Positions 46,201 through 54,791 of a stretch of 64,000 nt of DNA are shown here, one piece after another. Each line of letters starts with the position of its first letter. Position 1 is the first letter of the stretch. The position numbers were made by a program, and so were the translations under genes. Under the pieces are notes generated by a model, which saw nothing but the letters and a program-made list of their open reading frames with translations, had not been told where the DNA came from and did not search any database. The stretch lies in the NCBI GenBank assembly GCA_035628645.1, contig DASPJL010000096.1:1-64000 (forward strand). The letters run 5' to 3'. Source of the DNA: DASPJL01 sp035628645 (GTDB lineage: Bacteria; Bacteroidota; Bacteroidia; Cytophagales; Cyclobacteriaceae).

Positions 46201-46315
46201 CAGCGGATTGGATCCGACAGCAGTTGGAGTTACAGGACTAGAACCGGGAATGGGAAGTCTTAACGTTTATCCTGTCACTCGAAATTTCGCACTGGGACTA
46301 CAGATCGGATTGTAA
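43226..46315 (+). CDS. SusC/RagA-family TonB-linked receptor
   Basis: Outer-membrane importer with signal sequence (ATG 43226 or 43265), carboxypeptidase-like domain (about 66-145, VSGKVTDGKGEILPGVSVVVKG), signature LSEVVVVGYGTQ (about 145-156), plug with AAAIYGSRGANGVILVQTKRG (about 250-270) and a barrel to the C-terminus. It lacks the STN domain, so it is not wired to a FecR/sigma pair. SusD follows after 28 nt; no glycosidase is encoded beside it, only a beta-lactamase-like lipoprotein. Confidence 0.92.
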   Translation: MEQEAYYQPKKNMMENILRKKIDVWKQKSYRCFYVLVLVSLTINVALETKASNLKMLSSRLVEHTVSGKVTDGKGEILPGVSVVVKGTTVGTTTDVQGNYSLTTTDAQVTLVFSYIGFTTQEVAVDGRNVVDVTLKEDIEALSEVVVVGYGTQEKRQLTSAVVTVGSKDLQQGAFNSPLQMLEGKVAGLTISNPGAGDPNRGTDVQIRGASSFKAGNGPLIVIDGMPGGDLRNIAQQDIESISVLKDGAAAAIYGSRGANGVILVQTKRGKAGKVSVTYDSYIEHDQIAASPDVLSAEQFLERGRDIDFGARTNWYNELIRKNNMGQNHFLAIGGGSESTQFRISGNYKTKQGIDIASGRKEYGFRLNFLQKALDNFVEFGGNISYRIANEDLLGTDLGSPSNNYGAFTQAVKLNPTIPIMDPNNPTRYNNLMGYDTYNPVQSLKTRDLETVRNYSIIDFNVKLNLLKNLNTELKLARQGNDMLLREYYSGQSSESINGNFIGRARQQSEKWTDYTLEWLGNYSTRIKKHDIKLMGGYSYQEFNNEGLWAQNRRFPSDAFGYNNLGEGNYGDGQPINMNDVMDSWKSKEKTIAFLGRVNYNFDDTYFLTASVRYEGNTKFGPNNKTGIFPGFSAAWRLSNLGFLENANFVDDLKLRMSYGMSGRSGFDRYTALPKYQGYGRYQNDDGQWIRVYGPGNNYNPDLRWEKQVSYNLGLDFAFLGNRVSGSVDAFLRKSSDLINDYLVPVPPYLHDRMFVNVGTQSARGIELSLDLDVVQTKGFTYTTSVTGSYAKSRMDKFSNDKFKADFRYMGDLPSPGNPGPAYRLEEGAEIGSFWGYKYAGVDESGKILVWKNAEVGGEKIVASTDADANRDKTFIGNGMPRYELGWNNRFAYAGIDLTLFFRGKFDYDIMNLYQMYYGLTAEPNVNLIEDAYGRNAHITSGKVITDYFLEKGDFFRLDNLTLGWNPKFKINKINNLRIYGTIRNVFTWTKYSGLDPTAVGVTGLEPGMGSLNVYPVTRNFALGLQIGL

Positions 46316-46343
46316 ATTTTACTACTAACTAAACTTAAAGCAC

Positions 46344-48029
46344 ATGAAAAAATATAAGATATTATATATACTTTTTGCTTTCATTTTTCTGATGCCTTCC
46401 TGCACAGACCTCGATGAATTAGCTTTTGATGTATTGCCGGCAGACATTTATTATAAAGATAAAAATTCGATAATAGCCGCGGTTACCAGGCCATATGAAC
46501 ATGGACACTGGAATGGCTGGGATGGTGATCGATGGCTGTTGCAGGAATTAACTGCCGATCAGTTTGTATGGACCCAGAAAGGAAAACATGGTTATGACGA
46601 CGGTAATTGGGTGAGGTTACACGGCCATTCCTGGAATGCAGATCAAGGACAAATCTATGGTGGATGGCTTGGGCCTTATCAAGGTATTGGACAATGTAAT
46701 CTTATTTTAAAAGATATATCAGAATTGGAGTACCCAAACTATGGATTAACAGAAGCGGACAAAGCGCAGCACATAGCAGAATTAAGAACTTTGAGGGCAT
46801 GGTTTTATACCTTTCTTATAGATTTCTTTAGAAGTGTTCCGATTGTAGAAGATGTAGAAACCATAAAAGGACAATCTACTCCTCAGGAAGTATTTGCCTT
46901 TATAGAAAAGGAGTTAAAAGAGTCATTGCCAGGTTTACCTAAAAATGGTAGATCAGGGAGATGGGACCAGGGTGGAGCCGCTTCCATACTTGTTAGAATA
47001 TATTTGAACGCCGAAAAATGGACCGGAACAGCTAAATATACCGAGTGTGCACAAATTGCACAGGAAATTATAGATGGCAAGTATGGTGTTTACAGCATTG
47101 ACCCTGACTATAGGGGACCATTCCGATCAGGAGTGAATGGATACAAATCCCCTGAAAACATTTTTGAGTTCCCGCATGCCAAGAGTATCTATGAATTTGG
47201 ATGGATGTATAATGCCATGATGCACTACCAGGCAAGGTATTCACTGGATAACGACTGGGGCGGATGGAACGGTATTCACCTGACTCCTTCAAGAGATCTG
47301 GAAGGCAACCTATACAACCATAAACTTGGAATGCCTTATGAGCGATTTTCAGATGATGATAAACGTAAGCAGCCTTTTCGAACTACAGGAACAGGTGGTG
47401 AGTACGAAGGTTTTTTCCTGATTGGGCAGATGTATGAATTTAACTATGCCAATGGATATGGATACGACAGCACTAAAATGGTGAACGGAACAGAAGAATA
47501 CAATGGACAGCCGTTAAAATTTGTAGACCAGGTAGGTAGATTTTCAGAAAAGCCAAACGGCAGATGGAATGAAGGCTCCCAGGTTACCACAGGAGAAGAA
47601 AATTCAGGGGTTCGATTTATAAAGTTCCCATGGTTGCCTATGTCTCAAAATCTTTTTCAAACTAACGTCGCCACAGAAATCCGTTTGGCAGAAATCTATT
47701 ATTCTTTGGCTGAGTGTAAATTCAGGGCCGGTGATGTGCCGGGAGCAGCAACACTGTTAGATGCCGTGAGAAAAAGAAATTTCCCGGAAGACCAGTGGTC
47801 ATTACATAGTTATGTAGACAATATTTCTACGTTAACGGAAGATGAATTTGTAAACGAATTGGGCAGAGAGTTCCTGGGAGAGCGTCACCGTAGAACAGAC
47901 CTTATCAGATGGAACAGGTTTGGCAACGAATGGTGGGATAAACCGGCTGACACCCAAGATAAAACTGTGTTCCCGATACCGAATCAAGCAATTAATGCCA
48001 ACCCGCTTTTAAAACCTAATGAAGGGTAG
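46344..48029 (+). CDS. SusD/RagB-family lipoprotein
   Basis: Lipobox FIFLMPSC (Cys20). The family segments are present: HIAELRTLRAWFYTFLIDFFRSVPIV, GGAASILVRIYLNAEKW, IRLAEIYYSLAECKF, LGREFLGERHRRTDLIRWNRFGNEWW and a closing VFPIPNQAINANPLLKPN. Partner of the SusC at 43226. Its length, 561, is at the upper end of normal. Confidence 0.9.
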   Translation: MKKYKILYILFAFIFLMPSCTDLDELAFDVLPADIYYKDKNSIIAAVTRPYEHGHWNGWDGDRWLLQELTADQFVWTQKGKHGYDDGNWVRLHGHSWNADQGQIYGGWLGPYQGIGQCNLILKDISELEYPNYGLTEADKAQHIAELRTLRAWFYTFLIDFFRSVPIVEDVETIKGQSTPQEVFAFIEKELKESLPGLPKNGRSGRWDQGGAASILVRIYLNAEKWTGTAKYTECAQIAQEIIDGKYGVYSIDPDYRGPFRSGVNGYKSPENIFEFPHAKSIYEFGWMYNAMMHYQARYSLDNDWGGWNGIHLTPSRDLEGNLYNHKLGMPYERFSDDDKRKQPFRTTGTGGEYEGFFLIGQMYEFNYANGYGYDSTKMVNGTEEYNGQPLKFVDQVGRFSEKPNGRWNEGSQVTTGEENSGVRFIKFPWLPMSQNLFQTNVATEIRLAEIYYSLAECKFRAGDVPGAATLLDAVRKRNFPEDQWSLHSYVDNISTLTEDEFVNELGREFLGERHRRTDLIRWNRFGNEWWDKPADTQDKTVFPIPNQAINANPLLKPNEG

Positions 48030-48094
48030 GGCTAAATTTTTTATAGCATAAACATAAGTTTATACTTCTCATCATAAAATGTTGCAAGGAAAAG

Positions 48095-48124
48095 CCATCC
48101 TGATTGAAGGATGGTTTTTTTTTT
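48095..48124 (+). terminator. Terminator after the second susD
   Basis: CCATCCT (48095-48101) pairs with AGGATGG (48108-48114) across a 6-nt loop, followed directly by ten T. Confidence 0.85.
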
Positions 48125-48322
48125 AGAAACCATTATGCCGTACAACTATTTTATTTAACAAATTATTTGAAATTCAGAATAAAAGAAAATTGGGAAAAAG
48201 CAGAGAAAAAAGGAAATTAAAGTAGTGAGCATTAAGCAGACTGAACAAGCAAAAAGAACTTTTGTTTGGATGATCCATTATAGAAGGCTACCTTGAGACC
48301 TTTTAAATTTATAAACCCTATT

Positions 48323-49762
48323 ATGAACAAGCTTTTTAAAATATTCACGGCTCTCGTATTACTGCTGGTATTGAGCCAATGTAAAAAAGATGAAGAACCC
48401 ATTTCCTCCGCAAATTACTGGATTCGATTGCTGGTTTTGAATGAGGTAACGGGGCTCCCAATATCAGGTGCGCAGCTACAGTTGCTGGAAGGTGGTCCCT
48501 CTGTTACTACCCAAACAGATGGTAAGGCAGTTTTCAACCAAAATAATTTAGAAGCTGTTGAGGCACAAATCACTGACTCGACTGCTTTTCCTGTTTCCAT
48601 CCAGCACCCTGATTTTCTGTCTCGTGAATTGACGGTCGCTCTTGGAGAATCCACCGTTAAATTGACTCCGCGTCCTGTTGTGAAGGATCCTGATACTTTA
48701 AACTATTCCTATAAAATGCCGGATCTATTGAGCGATGGACTGGAAGTAGCCAACTGGAATGATGTAGGGCTTGACACCCTTAAGATTCAGCAATTAATGG
48801 AAAAAATAGAAATTCAAGGATATAAACAGCTACATAGTATTCTGATATACAAGGAAGGCCATTTGGTTCTTGAAGAATATTATTTTGGAAATAATGATAC
48901 CATAAATTTTGAAGGCGGTGTAATTAGAGACAAGTCTCCCGCGCCTATCCAATGGACAAGAGATGACAAACATTATATTGCTTCTGTAAATAAAGCCTTA
49001 ACTTCTACCTTGACTGGCATTGCCCTGGAGAAAAAAGGGTTGACTACCGATGCCCTTTTGAAGGATTACCTGCCAGAATATGCCAGCTATTTTGAAAATG
49101 ACTCCAAAAAAGCGGGTGTTACTTTCCACCACGCGCTTAATATGACCTTAGGCTTTCAATGGGACGAATGGGGCTCCAACGATCTGGTGCAGCTCTGGAA
49201 GTCCGATGACTTTGCGGATTTTTTACTTAATCGCACAAACAAAGGACCGGGATCGGAATGGTTCTATAATAGTGCGAGTCCTAATGTGGTCCTGAAGAGC
49301 TTGGAAAATATGGTTGGCGAGCCAATCAGGACTTGGGCACATACCAATTTTTATGAACGCTTGGGCATTACCGACTACAAATGGCAGAACCAACCTGACG
49401 GTTATCCCGAAGGAGCAGCCCGAATGTATATGCGGCCAAGGGATATGTTAAAAGTCGGAATAACCTATCTTAATAATGGTAAATGGAATGGGGAACAAGT
49501 AATCCCGGCATCCTGGGTAGAAAAATGTATGGACGTACAAGAGATCACAAATGCCGGAAACTATAGTCATTTCTTCTGGATAAGAGAGCTAGAGGGGGTA
49601 ACCTATCTTTCTGCCGACGGAGATGGAGGAAACTATATAAATATTTTCCCCGATCAAGATATGGTAATTGTAATGACTCAGGGAAATTACCTGGAACATC
49701 CTCTTTATGTCAATCAGGCCAATGATATGATGGGTAATTACATTTTGCCTGCCATTAAATAA
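48323..49762 (+). CDS. Class-C beta-lactamase-like serine hydrolase lipoprotein
   Basis: ATG 48323 is preferred to TTG 48293 because it directly gives the leader with lipobox LVLSQC (Cys20). Residues about 32-116 form a carboxypeptidase-like beta-sandwich (GLPISGAQLQLLEGG); the catalytic domain (about 125-480) has the SxxK motif S221-V-N-K224 and the second motif WFYNSAS (Y315-N-S317), as in DD-peptidases, esterases and class C enzymes. Esterase or peptidase activity at the cell surface is more likely than antibiotic resistance. It follows the SusC/SusD pair but has its own upstream terminator. Confidence 0.83.
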   Translation: MNKLFKIFTALVLLLVLSQCKKDEEPISSANYWIRLLVLNEVTGLPISGAQLQLLEGGPSVTTQTDGKAVFNQNNLEAVEAQITDSTAFPVSIQHPDFLSRELTVALGESTVKLTPRPVVKDPDTLNYSYKMPDLLSDGLEVANWNDVGLDTLKIQQLMEKIEIQGYKQLHSILIYKEGHLVLEEYYFGNNDTINFEGGVIRDKSPAPIQWTRDDKHYIASVNKALTSTLTGIALEKKGLTTDALLKDYLPEYASYFENDSKKAGVTFHHALNMTLGFQWDEWGSNDLVQLWKSDDFADFLLNRTNKGPGSEWFYNSASPNVVLKSLENMVGEPIRTWAHTNFYERLGITDYKWQNQPDGYPEGAARMYMRPRDMLKVGITYLNNGKWNGEQVIPASWVEKCMDVQEITNAGNYSHFFWIRELEGVTYLSADGDGGNYINIFPDQDMVIVMTQGNYLEHPLYVNQANDMMGNYILPAIK

Positions 49763-49835
49763 TGCAGCTTAACATTGGACGATAGGTAAACGTTAATTTG
49801 CAATGAGTCAGTGTTTTCCATAAATTATATAGGAA

Positions 49836-49885
49836 AAGCAGCCCGAACAGTACCGAACTTTCGGGCCGCTTCATTAAATATTTTT
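49836..49885 (+). terminator. Terminator after the serine hydrolase gene
   Basis: AAGC-a-GCCCGAA (49836-49847) pairs with TTCGGGC-c-GCTT (49860-49871), with one internal mismatch, followed by an AT-rich tail with six T. Confidence 0.65.
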
Positions 49886-49969
49886 TATGACGATGTCCTA
49901 TTTCAAAAATCTCATTTGTTATTGGAGTATAATTTAAATATTTCATTAACAATTAAAATTTTAAACAAC

Positions 49970-50323
49970 ATGGAAGAATTCGTATTGATAATGAGGCATG
50001 AAGATGGGAAAAAACTTGCCTCGCCTGAACAAATGCAAAGCTGGATGAAACAAACAATGGACTGGATAGGCGGCATTGCCGCTCAAAACAAATTTGTTAG
50101 CGGCACAGGGTTGATTTTCGATGATGCTAAAGTTGTAAAATCCAACAAGGTCGTTACCAATGGCCCTTTTGGCGACATCAAAGAAACGATTGGAGGATAT
50201 ATTATTGTGAAAGCAAACTCGGTTGATGAAGCGGTAGAATTTGCCAAGGGCTGTCCTGTTCTGCAAGGTGACGGAAATAGTATGGAAGTACGGAAAATTG
50301 CCAAAGACGACGGCGTTCATTAA
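49970..50323 (+). CDS. YCII-related (DGPF) protein
   Basis: A 117-residue ferredoxin-like protein of the YCII/DGPF family: EFVLIMRHEDGKKLASPEQMQSWMKQ, VVTNGPFGDIKETIGGYIIVKANSVDEAVEFAKGCPVLQ. The frame is open from 49811, but ATG 49970 starts the family domain. The catalytic role is unknown. DGPF genes are the standard neighbours of ECF42 sigma factors, and one follows here. Confidence 0.9.
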   Translation: MEEFVLIMRHEDGKKLASPEQMQSWMKQTMDWIGGIAAQNKFVSGTGLIFDDAKVVKSNKVVTNGPFGDIKETIGGYIIVKANSVDEAVEFAKGCPVLQGDGNSMEVRKIAKDDGVH

Positions 50324-50330
50324 AGGTTAT

Positions 50331-50363
50331 GGGAGGATGTCTAAAACGTCCTCCCAAATTTTT
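50331..50363 (+). terminator. Hairpin between the YCII and ECF42 genes
   Basis: GGGAGGATGT (50331-50340) pairs with ACGTCCTCCC (50346-50355) with one G-U pair, followed by AAATTTTT. It may limit read-through from the YCII gene into the sigma gene. Confidence 0.7.
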
Positions 50364-50453
50364 CGGGATCTTTAGGCTTACAGGTAAATGATTTAAGGTG
50401 CTGAAAGAATTCAGCAGGACGGGAAAGCATACTTCGGACATCCTCATATTTTT

Positions 50454-51680
50454 ATGACACAAGGAGAATTAATTCCGCATTTGTTCCGAACAGAATTCCG
50501 GAAAATAACGGCAGTGCTTTGTAAACGCTTTGGTATAGAGCATATCGAAGTTGCGGAAGACATTGCAAGCGAAACTTTTTTATCAGCGCTTGAACGGTGG
50601 ACTTACAAAGGAATTCCTGAAAACCCTACCGCCTGGCTTTACACCGTTGCAAAAAATAAAGCAAAGAATTACCTCAGCCGCGACCTTTTATTTGCTGAAA
50701 AGATATCCGGCGAAATAAGTAGATCATTCGTAAATCAGACAACGGATGTCGATTTATCTGACCAGAACATTGTTGACAGTCAACTTCAAATGTTATTCGC
50801 CGTTTGCCACCCCTCGATTTCTACGGAAGCCCAAATCTGTTTGTCGCTTAGGATCCTATGCGGCTTTGGCATTGATGAAATTGCCACTGCTTTTCTGACC
50901 AGTAAAGAAACCATTAACAAACGCCTTTTTAGAGCAAAAGAGAAGTTGCGGCTGGAGAAGGTGCAAATCGAATTTCCGTCTGAAAGTGAAATCAATAGGC
51001 GATTGGAAACGGTACTGCTTACTTTATATTTGCTTTACAACGAAGGATATTATTCAGAAAGCCAGGATGCGGTATTGCGCGAGGACCTTTGTTTAGAAGC
51101 AATGCGGCTAACCCATTTGCTAATTGAAAATGAAAAAACAAATCTTCCGTCGGTTAATGCGTTGTTTTCGCTAATGTGTTTTCATTCTTCACGGTTTCCG
51201 GCAAGAAAAAATGAAAACGGGGAAATTGTTTTATACCAGGAACAAGATGAAAAGCTTTGGAATTATGAGTTGATTTCAAAAGGCGCTTATTATCTTAAAC
51301 AGTCATCCCGTGGAAATAGAATTTCTAAATACCATCTGGAAGCAAGTATTGCCTATTGGCATACAATTAAAGAGGACACAAAAGAGAAGTGGGAAAGTAT
51401 TTTGCAGCTCTACAATAAATTACTGACGTTGGAATACTCACCTATTGCCGCGCTCAACAGGACTTTTGCGCTTTCAAAGGCCAATGGGAAAAAGGAAGCA
51501 ATAGCAGAAGCAGAAAAGCTTCAACTGACAGACAACCATTATTACTTTACTTTGCTGGGCGAACTTTATAAAGACTTCGAAAAAGGAAAGGCAAAGGAAA
51601 ACTTCAAAAAGGCCCTTGCTCTTGCGAAAACACAGACCGACAAACGAACCATTCAACAGAAAATAGACGGCCTTAATTAA
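50454..51680 (+). CDS. ECF42-type RNA polymerase sigma factor with C-terminal extension
   Basis: A 408-residue sigma factor. Region 2 is at about 10-80 (FRTEFRKITAVLCKRFGIEHIEVAEDIASETFLSALERW), region 4 at about 110-165 (LCLSLRILCGFGIDEIATAFLTSKETINKRLFRAKEKL). The remaining ~230 residues (DUF6596-like, then TPR-like helices ending SKANGKKEAIAEAEKLQLTDNHYYFTLLGELYK) form the extension found in the ECF42 group, which replaces a classical anti-sigma factor. It probably controls the YCII gene upstream. Confidence 0.9.
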   Translation: MTQGELIPHLFRTEFRKITAVLCKRFGIEHIEVAEDIASETFLSALERWTYKGIPENPTAWLYTVAKNKAKNYLSRDLLFAEKISGEISRSFVNQTTDVDLSDQNIVDSQLQMLFAVCHPSISTEAQICLSLRILCGFGIDEIATAFLTSKETINKRLFRAKEKLRLEKVQIEFPSESEINRRLETVLLTLYLLYNEGYYSESQDAVLREDLCLEAMRLTHLLIENEKTNLPSVNALFSLMCFHSSRFPARKNENGEIVLYQEQDEKLWNYELISKGAYYLKQSSRGNRISKYHLEASIAYWHTIKEDTKEKWESILQLYNKLLTLEYSPIAALNRTFALSKANGKKEAIAEAEKLQLTDNHYYFTLLGELYKDFEKGKAKENFKKALALAKTQTDKRTIQQKIDGLN

Positions 51681-51719
51681 ATCGCGCTTTCAATCCAATC
51701 CCAGACCCAATCCGGAATA

Positions 51720-52808
51720 TTATTGTGCTTTTATGGCTTTCATGATCGGCGTCCCAACTTCTTTTTCTGCCGTGTATACCCTGTTGAGTAAAAATGCCAG
51801 GGTACTTGCTACCTGGTTCTGATAAAGCTGCTCTTCGGATTTTACTTCTCCCAGGGGATTTGTATCGGGTCCTAAAAATGCCATCCAGATTTGGTCCGCA
51901 CCTTGAATATTGCTCCCATGGTTTTTCCACTCTTCTCCATTTCCTCTTCCATGGTCGGTAGTAATGATGAGGGTGGTTTTGTTTTTATACCTTGGTGTGG
52001 ACTGGACATATTCCCAGATTTCTTTAATAAAAGCATCCGTTTGATGGGCGGATTTCAAGTAAGCATCGAATTTTCCGTCGTGTGCAAAATCATCCGTTTC
52101 TCCGTATGCAATGTACAATACTTTGGGTTTGTTTTTTCTCAGGTATTCCATGGCATAATGATGTGTAAATGCATCAAGTCTTACCGATCCCCATGGACTG
52201 GGGATTTGGGTTTGTAATGTATTTAAAAACTTTTCTTTGTCGCTGAGCTTTTTCCCTGCTGCAGGTTCAAACCCGGCGTTCACGGGAATTCCGCTTCTTT
52301 CCTCATTTATAATAAAAGGAAATACATCCCATGAGCCAAAGGCGGCTACTTTATTCTTAAATTCCTTTTGAGTATTTAAAAACTCTAAGACTGTTTTGTT
52401 GGGATTGGGTATTTTATCATTGCTTTTGATTCTGGCATCATCCGCATATCCTGTTAAAATTTCATTGTAGCCTGGATAAGAGAACCACCTGCCGTTGGAA
52501 ACATTCACTTTGTTGTAGTGGTCCCTGTTTCCATACAATTGTCCTTCTGTGGCAATAGTGGTCCAGAAGAAAGGCATTAATTTTTCCCTTCTGGCGTTCT
52601 GATCGTCCGCCCAGAAAAGCTGTCGAAGTAGTGGAATGTCCCCGGCGTAATTTTTGTCATTTATAAGCACAGGATCTGCTCCTTTAAAGAGTTCCTGCCA
52701 CCTTAAACCATCCAGGGTGATAAGGATTACATTTTCGGTTTCCCCTTGCGACCAGGAATTTTGCGCGACGAGAATGAATAGAATAAACAGCAATCGGATA
52801 TTGTTCAT
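51720..52808 (-). CDS. Alkaline-phosphatase-superfamily (phosphodiesterase/sulfatase-like) secreted protein
   Basis: ATG at 52808 starts a signal peptide (MNNIRLLFILFILVAQNSWS-Q); an upstream ATG at 52838 is in frame but unneeded. The mature domain has the superfamily's metal-binding motifs: LITLDGLRW (metal Asp), GETDDFAHD (Asp/His), TTDHGRG (Asp-His) and KNHGS (His). The usual Thr/Ser nucleophile is probably in the FFWTTIATEG region. Substrate unknown. It converges on the ECF42 gene and is downstream of the DUF6377 gene on the same strand. Confidence 0.82.
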   Translation of the reverse strand: MNNIRLLFILFILVAQNSWSQGETENVILITLDGLRWQELFKGADPVLINDKNYAGDIPLLRQLFWADDQNARREKLMPFFWTTIATEGQLYGNRDHYNKVNVSNGRWFSYPGYNEILTGYADDARIKSNDKIPNPNKTVLEFLNTQKEFKNKVAAFGSWDVFPFIINEERSGIPVNAGFEPAAGKKLSDKEKFLNTLQTQIPSPWGSVRLDAFTHHYAMEYLRKNKPKVLYIAYGETDDFAHDGKFDAYLKSAHQTDAFIKEIWEYVQSTPRYKNKTTLIITTDHGRGNGEEWKNHGSNIQGADQIWMAFLGPDTNPLGEVKSEEQLYQNQVASTLAFLLNRVYTAEKEVGTPIMKAIKAQ

Positions 52809-52911
52809 AGGATATATTTTGAGATCATTAAACGCCAATTCATAATTTAAAAATAATTATACTGATATTATTTCAAGGCTATATTTACTGGTTTGCGTCG
52901 CTTTCCGCTTT

Positions 52912-54522
52912 TTAAAATGCCTTAATATTTAACAAACGTTCTTCAAATTCTTCATTTGGAAAAATGGACCTGTTCTTTATTTTGGTTTTGTAGGTATAAA
53001 TTGTCCTTACCGCATATCTTAAAATTTTAGCAATGGTTTCCGTATCGTGAATACCCAACCGGATAAGAGCGAAAATCCTTACTTCGGGAGGCAGACTTTC
53101 TCCCACTCCTAAAATAAAATGGTCTTCTTTTTTAAAGAGTGCGTTAAACCTTTCAATAAATCCGGGAAAAATTTTCAGGAAAATGGCATCAAAGCTGGAG
53201 TAAAGCCTTTCTCTTTCTATGTCCACATCTATATTTTTAATGATGGATGCGATGTCTTCCATCTTGTTAAATTTGATTTTACGGCTAATGGAGTTTTTGA
53301 ATTTCTCAATCGCTTCGATGTTCTCGGAGATCATATTAAAGAAATGGCCAATGTATTCCTCTTTTATTCTGTTTACCTCCTGTAGTTTTTCATTGATCTG
53401 TTGCAGCCGTGCGTTAGACTCATCCAGGCTCGACTTCACAATTTTTAACTTTTTAAACTGCTTCAGGATAATGACAAAAAAAGCAATTACCAGTACGGAA
53501 AGCAAAGTCACGGCAATGGAATAATAAATAAATAATTGTCTTTGTCCGGCCACGGTTTCCAGTCTTTTCCCTTCAATGATGGGTAGTATGTTTGAGATTT
53601 CCAGCTTGCGATGTTTTGCTTTGTAGAAATAAGCCTCTTTCAGGGCTACTTTTACATATTTATAGGCTTTTTGAATATCTCCTTTTTCGAAGAGCAGTTC
53701 TGAGAGCTTCGTCATAGCAACAGTCTCTTTGGTTGAAGACCTGATGTCTGCAATGGCCGCAATGGCTAATAATTCAATGGCTTTATCGGTCTGGTTTTTT
53801 ATACCATATAAGTAAGCCAGACTTGAAGCGGCTATAGCCAACTCCTGGTCAGGCAACTCATATTCACTTAAAAGTTGTTCAAAAGATAAAATAGCCAATT
53901 TATAGTTTTCATTCCTGATGCTTTTTAATCCAATAAGAGATAAATAGGAAGGAGAATTTTTTGCAGCAAAATTTAAAGCAATATTCAGGTTTTCATCCCC
54001 GCCTTGATTGTAGATGACCCGATAATCAGGGTTATCTGAGTAATCAGCCATGTCATAGTAAGTTCGGGCAAACATGTAATAATATTCATACTTCAATTCA
54101 TTAGACATTAAACTAATGTTTTGAATGGATTTTAATGAATCAAGGCATTCATGAAACATTCCTGTGGATAGAAGGATAAAACTTAACTTTATTTTAGCGG
54201 AATTTATTTGAACAGGATTTTTAGAATTATAGGCGGTCTTTAATAGCTTTTTTGAATATAAATAGGCTGAATCAGAATTGAATTTCTTGTACTCTTCATA
54301 AATCTTTGAATAAGTTTTTAAAGTAAAATCAATATCATTCATTTTGTCTTCCTCCATCAGAGACTGCCTGAGAGATTCTATCCTGGCTACTTTTTTTTCC
54401 TGATATTCCTGACTCAGCTTTATCTGAGTGTCGAGCTCATTAATTAAACTATCTGCTTTATTAATAGCCGTGGCAGAAACTACATTAAAAAAGGTAAAAA
54501 CAATTAAAGTCAACTTTATCAT
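52912..54522 (-). CDS. DUF6377 membrane regulator (TPR sensor, one TM helix, HTH-like C-terminus)
   Basis: Signal peptide (1-18), a helical TPR-like periplasmic part (about 20-320), one membrane helix (about 328-350), a coiled coil (355-390) and a cytoplasmic DUF6377 domain that ends in a likely LuxR-type helix-turn-helix (about 470-530: PPEVRIFALIRLGIHDTETIAKILRYAVRTIYTYKTKIKNRS). Proteins of this layout are common next to SusCD loci and are thought to be membrane-bound transcription regulators. Here it is the best candidate regulator of the starch-type genes upstream, from which it is separated by a terminator and repeats. Confidence 0.85.
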   Translation of the reverse strand: MIKLTLIVFTFFNVVSATAINKADSLINELDTQIKLSQEYQEKKVARIESLRQSLMEEDKMNDIDFTLKTYSKIYEEYKKFNSDSAYLYSKKLLKTAYNSKNPVQINSAKIKLSFILLSTGMFHECLDSLKSIQNISLMSNELKYEYYYMFARTYYDMADYSDNPDYRVIYNQGGDENLNIALNFAAKNSPSYLSLIGLKSIRNENYKLAILSFEQLLSEYELPDQELAIAASSLAYLYGIKNQTDKAIELLAIAAIADIRSSTKETVAMTKLSELLFEKGDIQKAYKYVKVALKEAYFYKAKHRKLEISNILPIIEGKRLETVAGQRQLFIYYSIAVTLLSVLVIAFFVIILKQFKKLKIVKSSLDESNARLQQINEKLQEVNRIKEEYIGHFFNMISENIEAIEKFKNSISRKIKFNKMEDIASIIKNIDVDIERERLYSSFDAIFLKIFPGFIERFNALFKKEDHFILGVGESLPPEVRIFALIRLGIHDTETIAKILRYAVRTIYTYKTKIKNRSIFPNEEFEERLLNIKAF

Positions 54523-54697
54523 ATATCATTCAAAATAAGCTTTTCAGAATCAGGGAACACCGCTATACAATGGATTTACAAACCTTGGAACAGAAGAATT
54601 TACTCTATTTTAAAAAGAAAAATTTTGAATAAAAATAGCATAATTGTTTATGATCTGTAGAACTTACTTCTTCCTGTCCTGATATTTTCAGTTTAAA

Positions 54698-54728
54698 CAA
54701 AAAAAAACAGGGCTGATCTCGGCCCTGT
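54698..54728 (-). terminator. Strong minus-strand terminator between the amylase locus and the DUF6377 gene
   Basis: ACAGGGC (54707-54713) pairs with GCCCTGT (54722-54728). Read on the minus strand, the stem is followed by nine U (A at 54699-54707). It should end the susC-susD-susE-amylase transcript before the DUF6377 gene. Confidence 0.85.
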
Positions 54729-54791
54729 CTTTATCTTCTATTGCCCTTTAAGCAAATATTATTTATGAATGATCTTTTAGAAAGTTTTTAT

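Noticed and set aside
48323..49762. Antibiotic-resistance beta-lactamase
   Set aside because: SxxK and Y-N motifs fit the wider class C/DD-peptidase superfamily, but the protein is a lipoprotein with an extra domain in a SusCD context; resistance cannot be supported.
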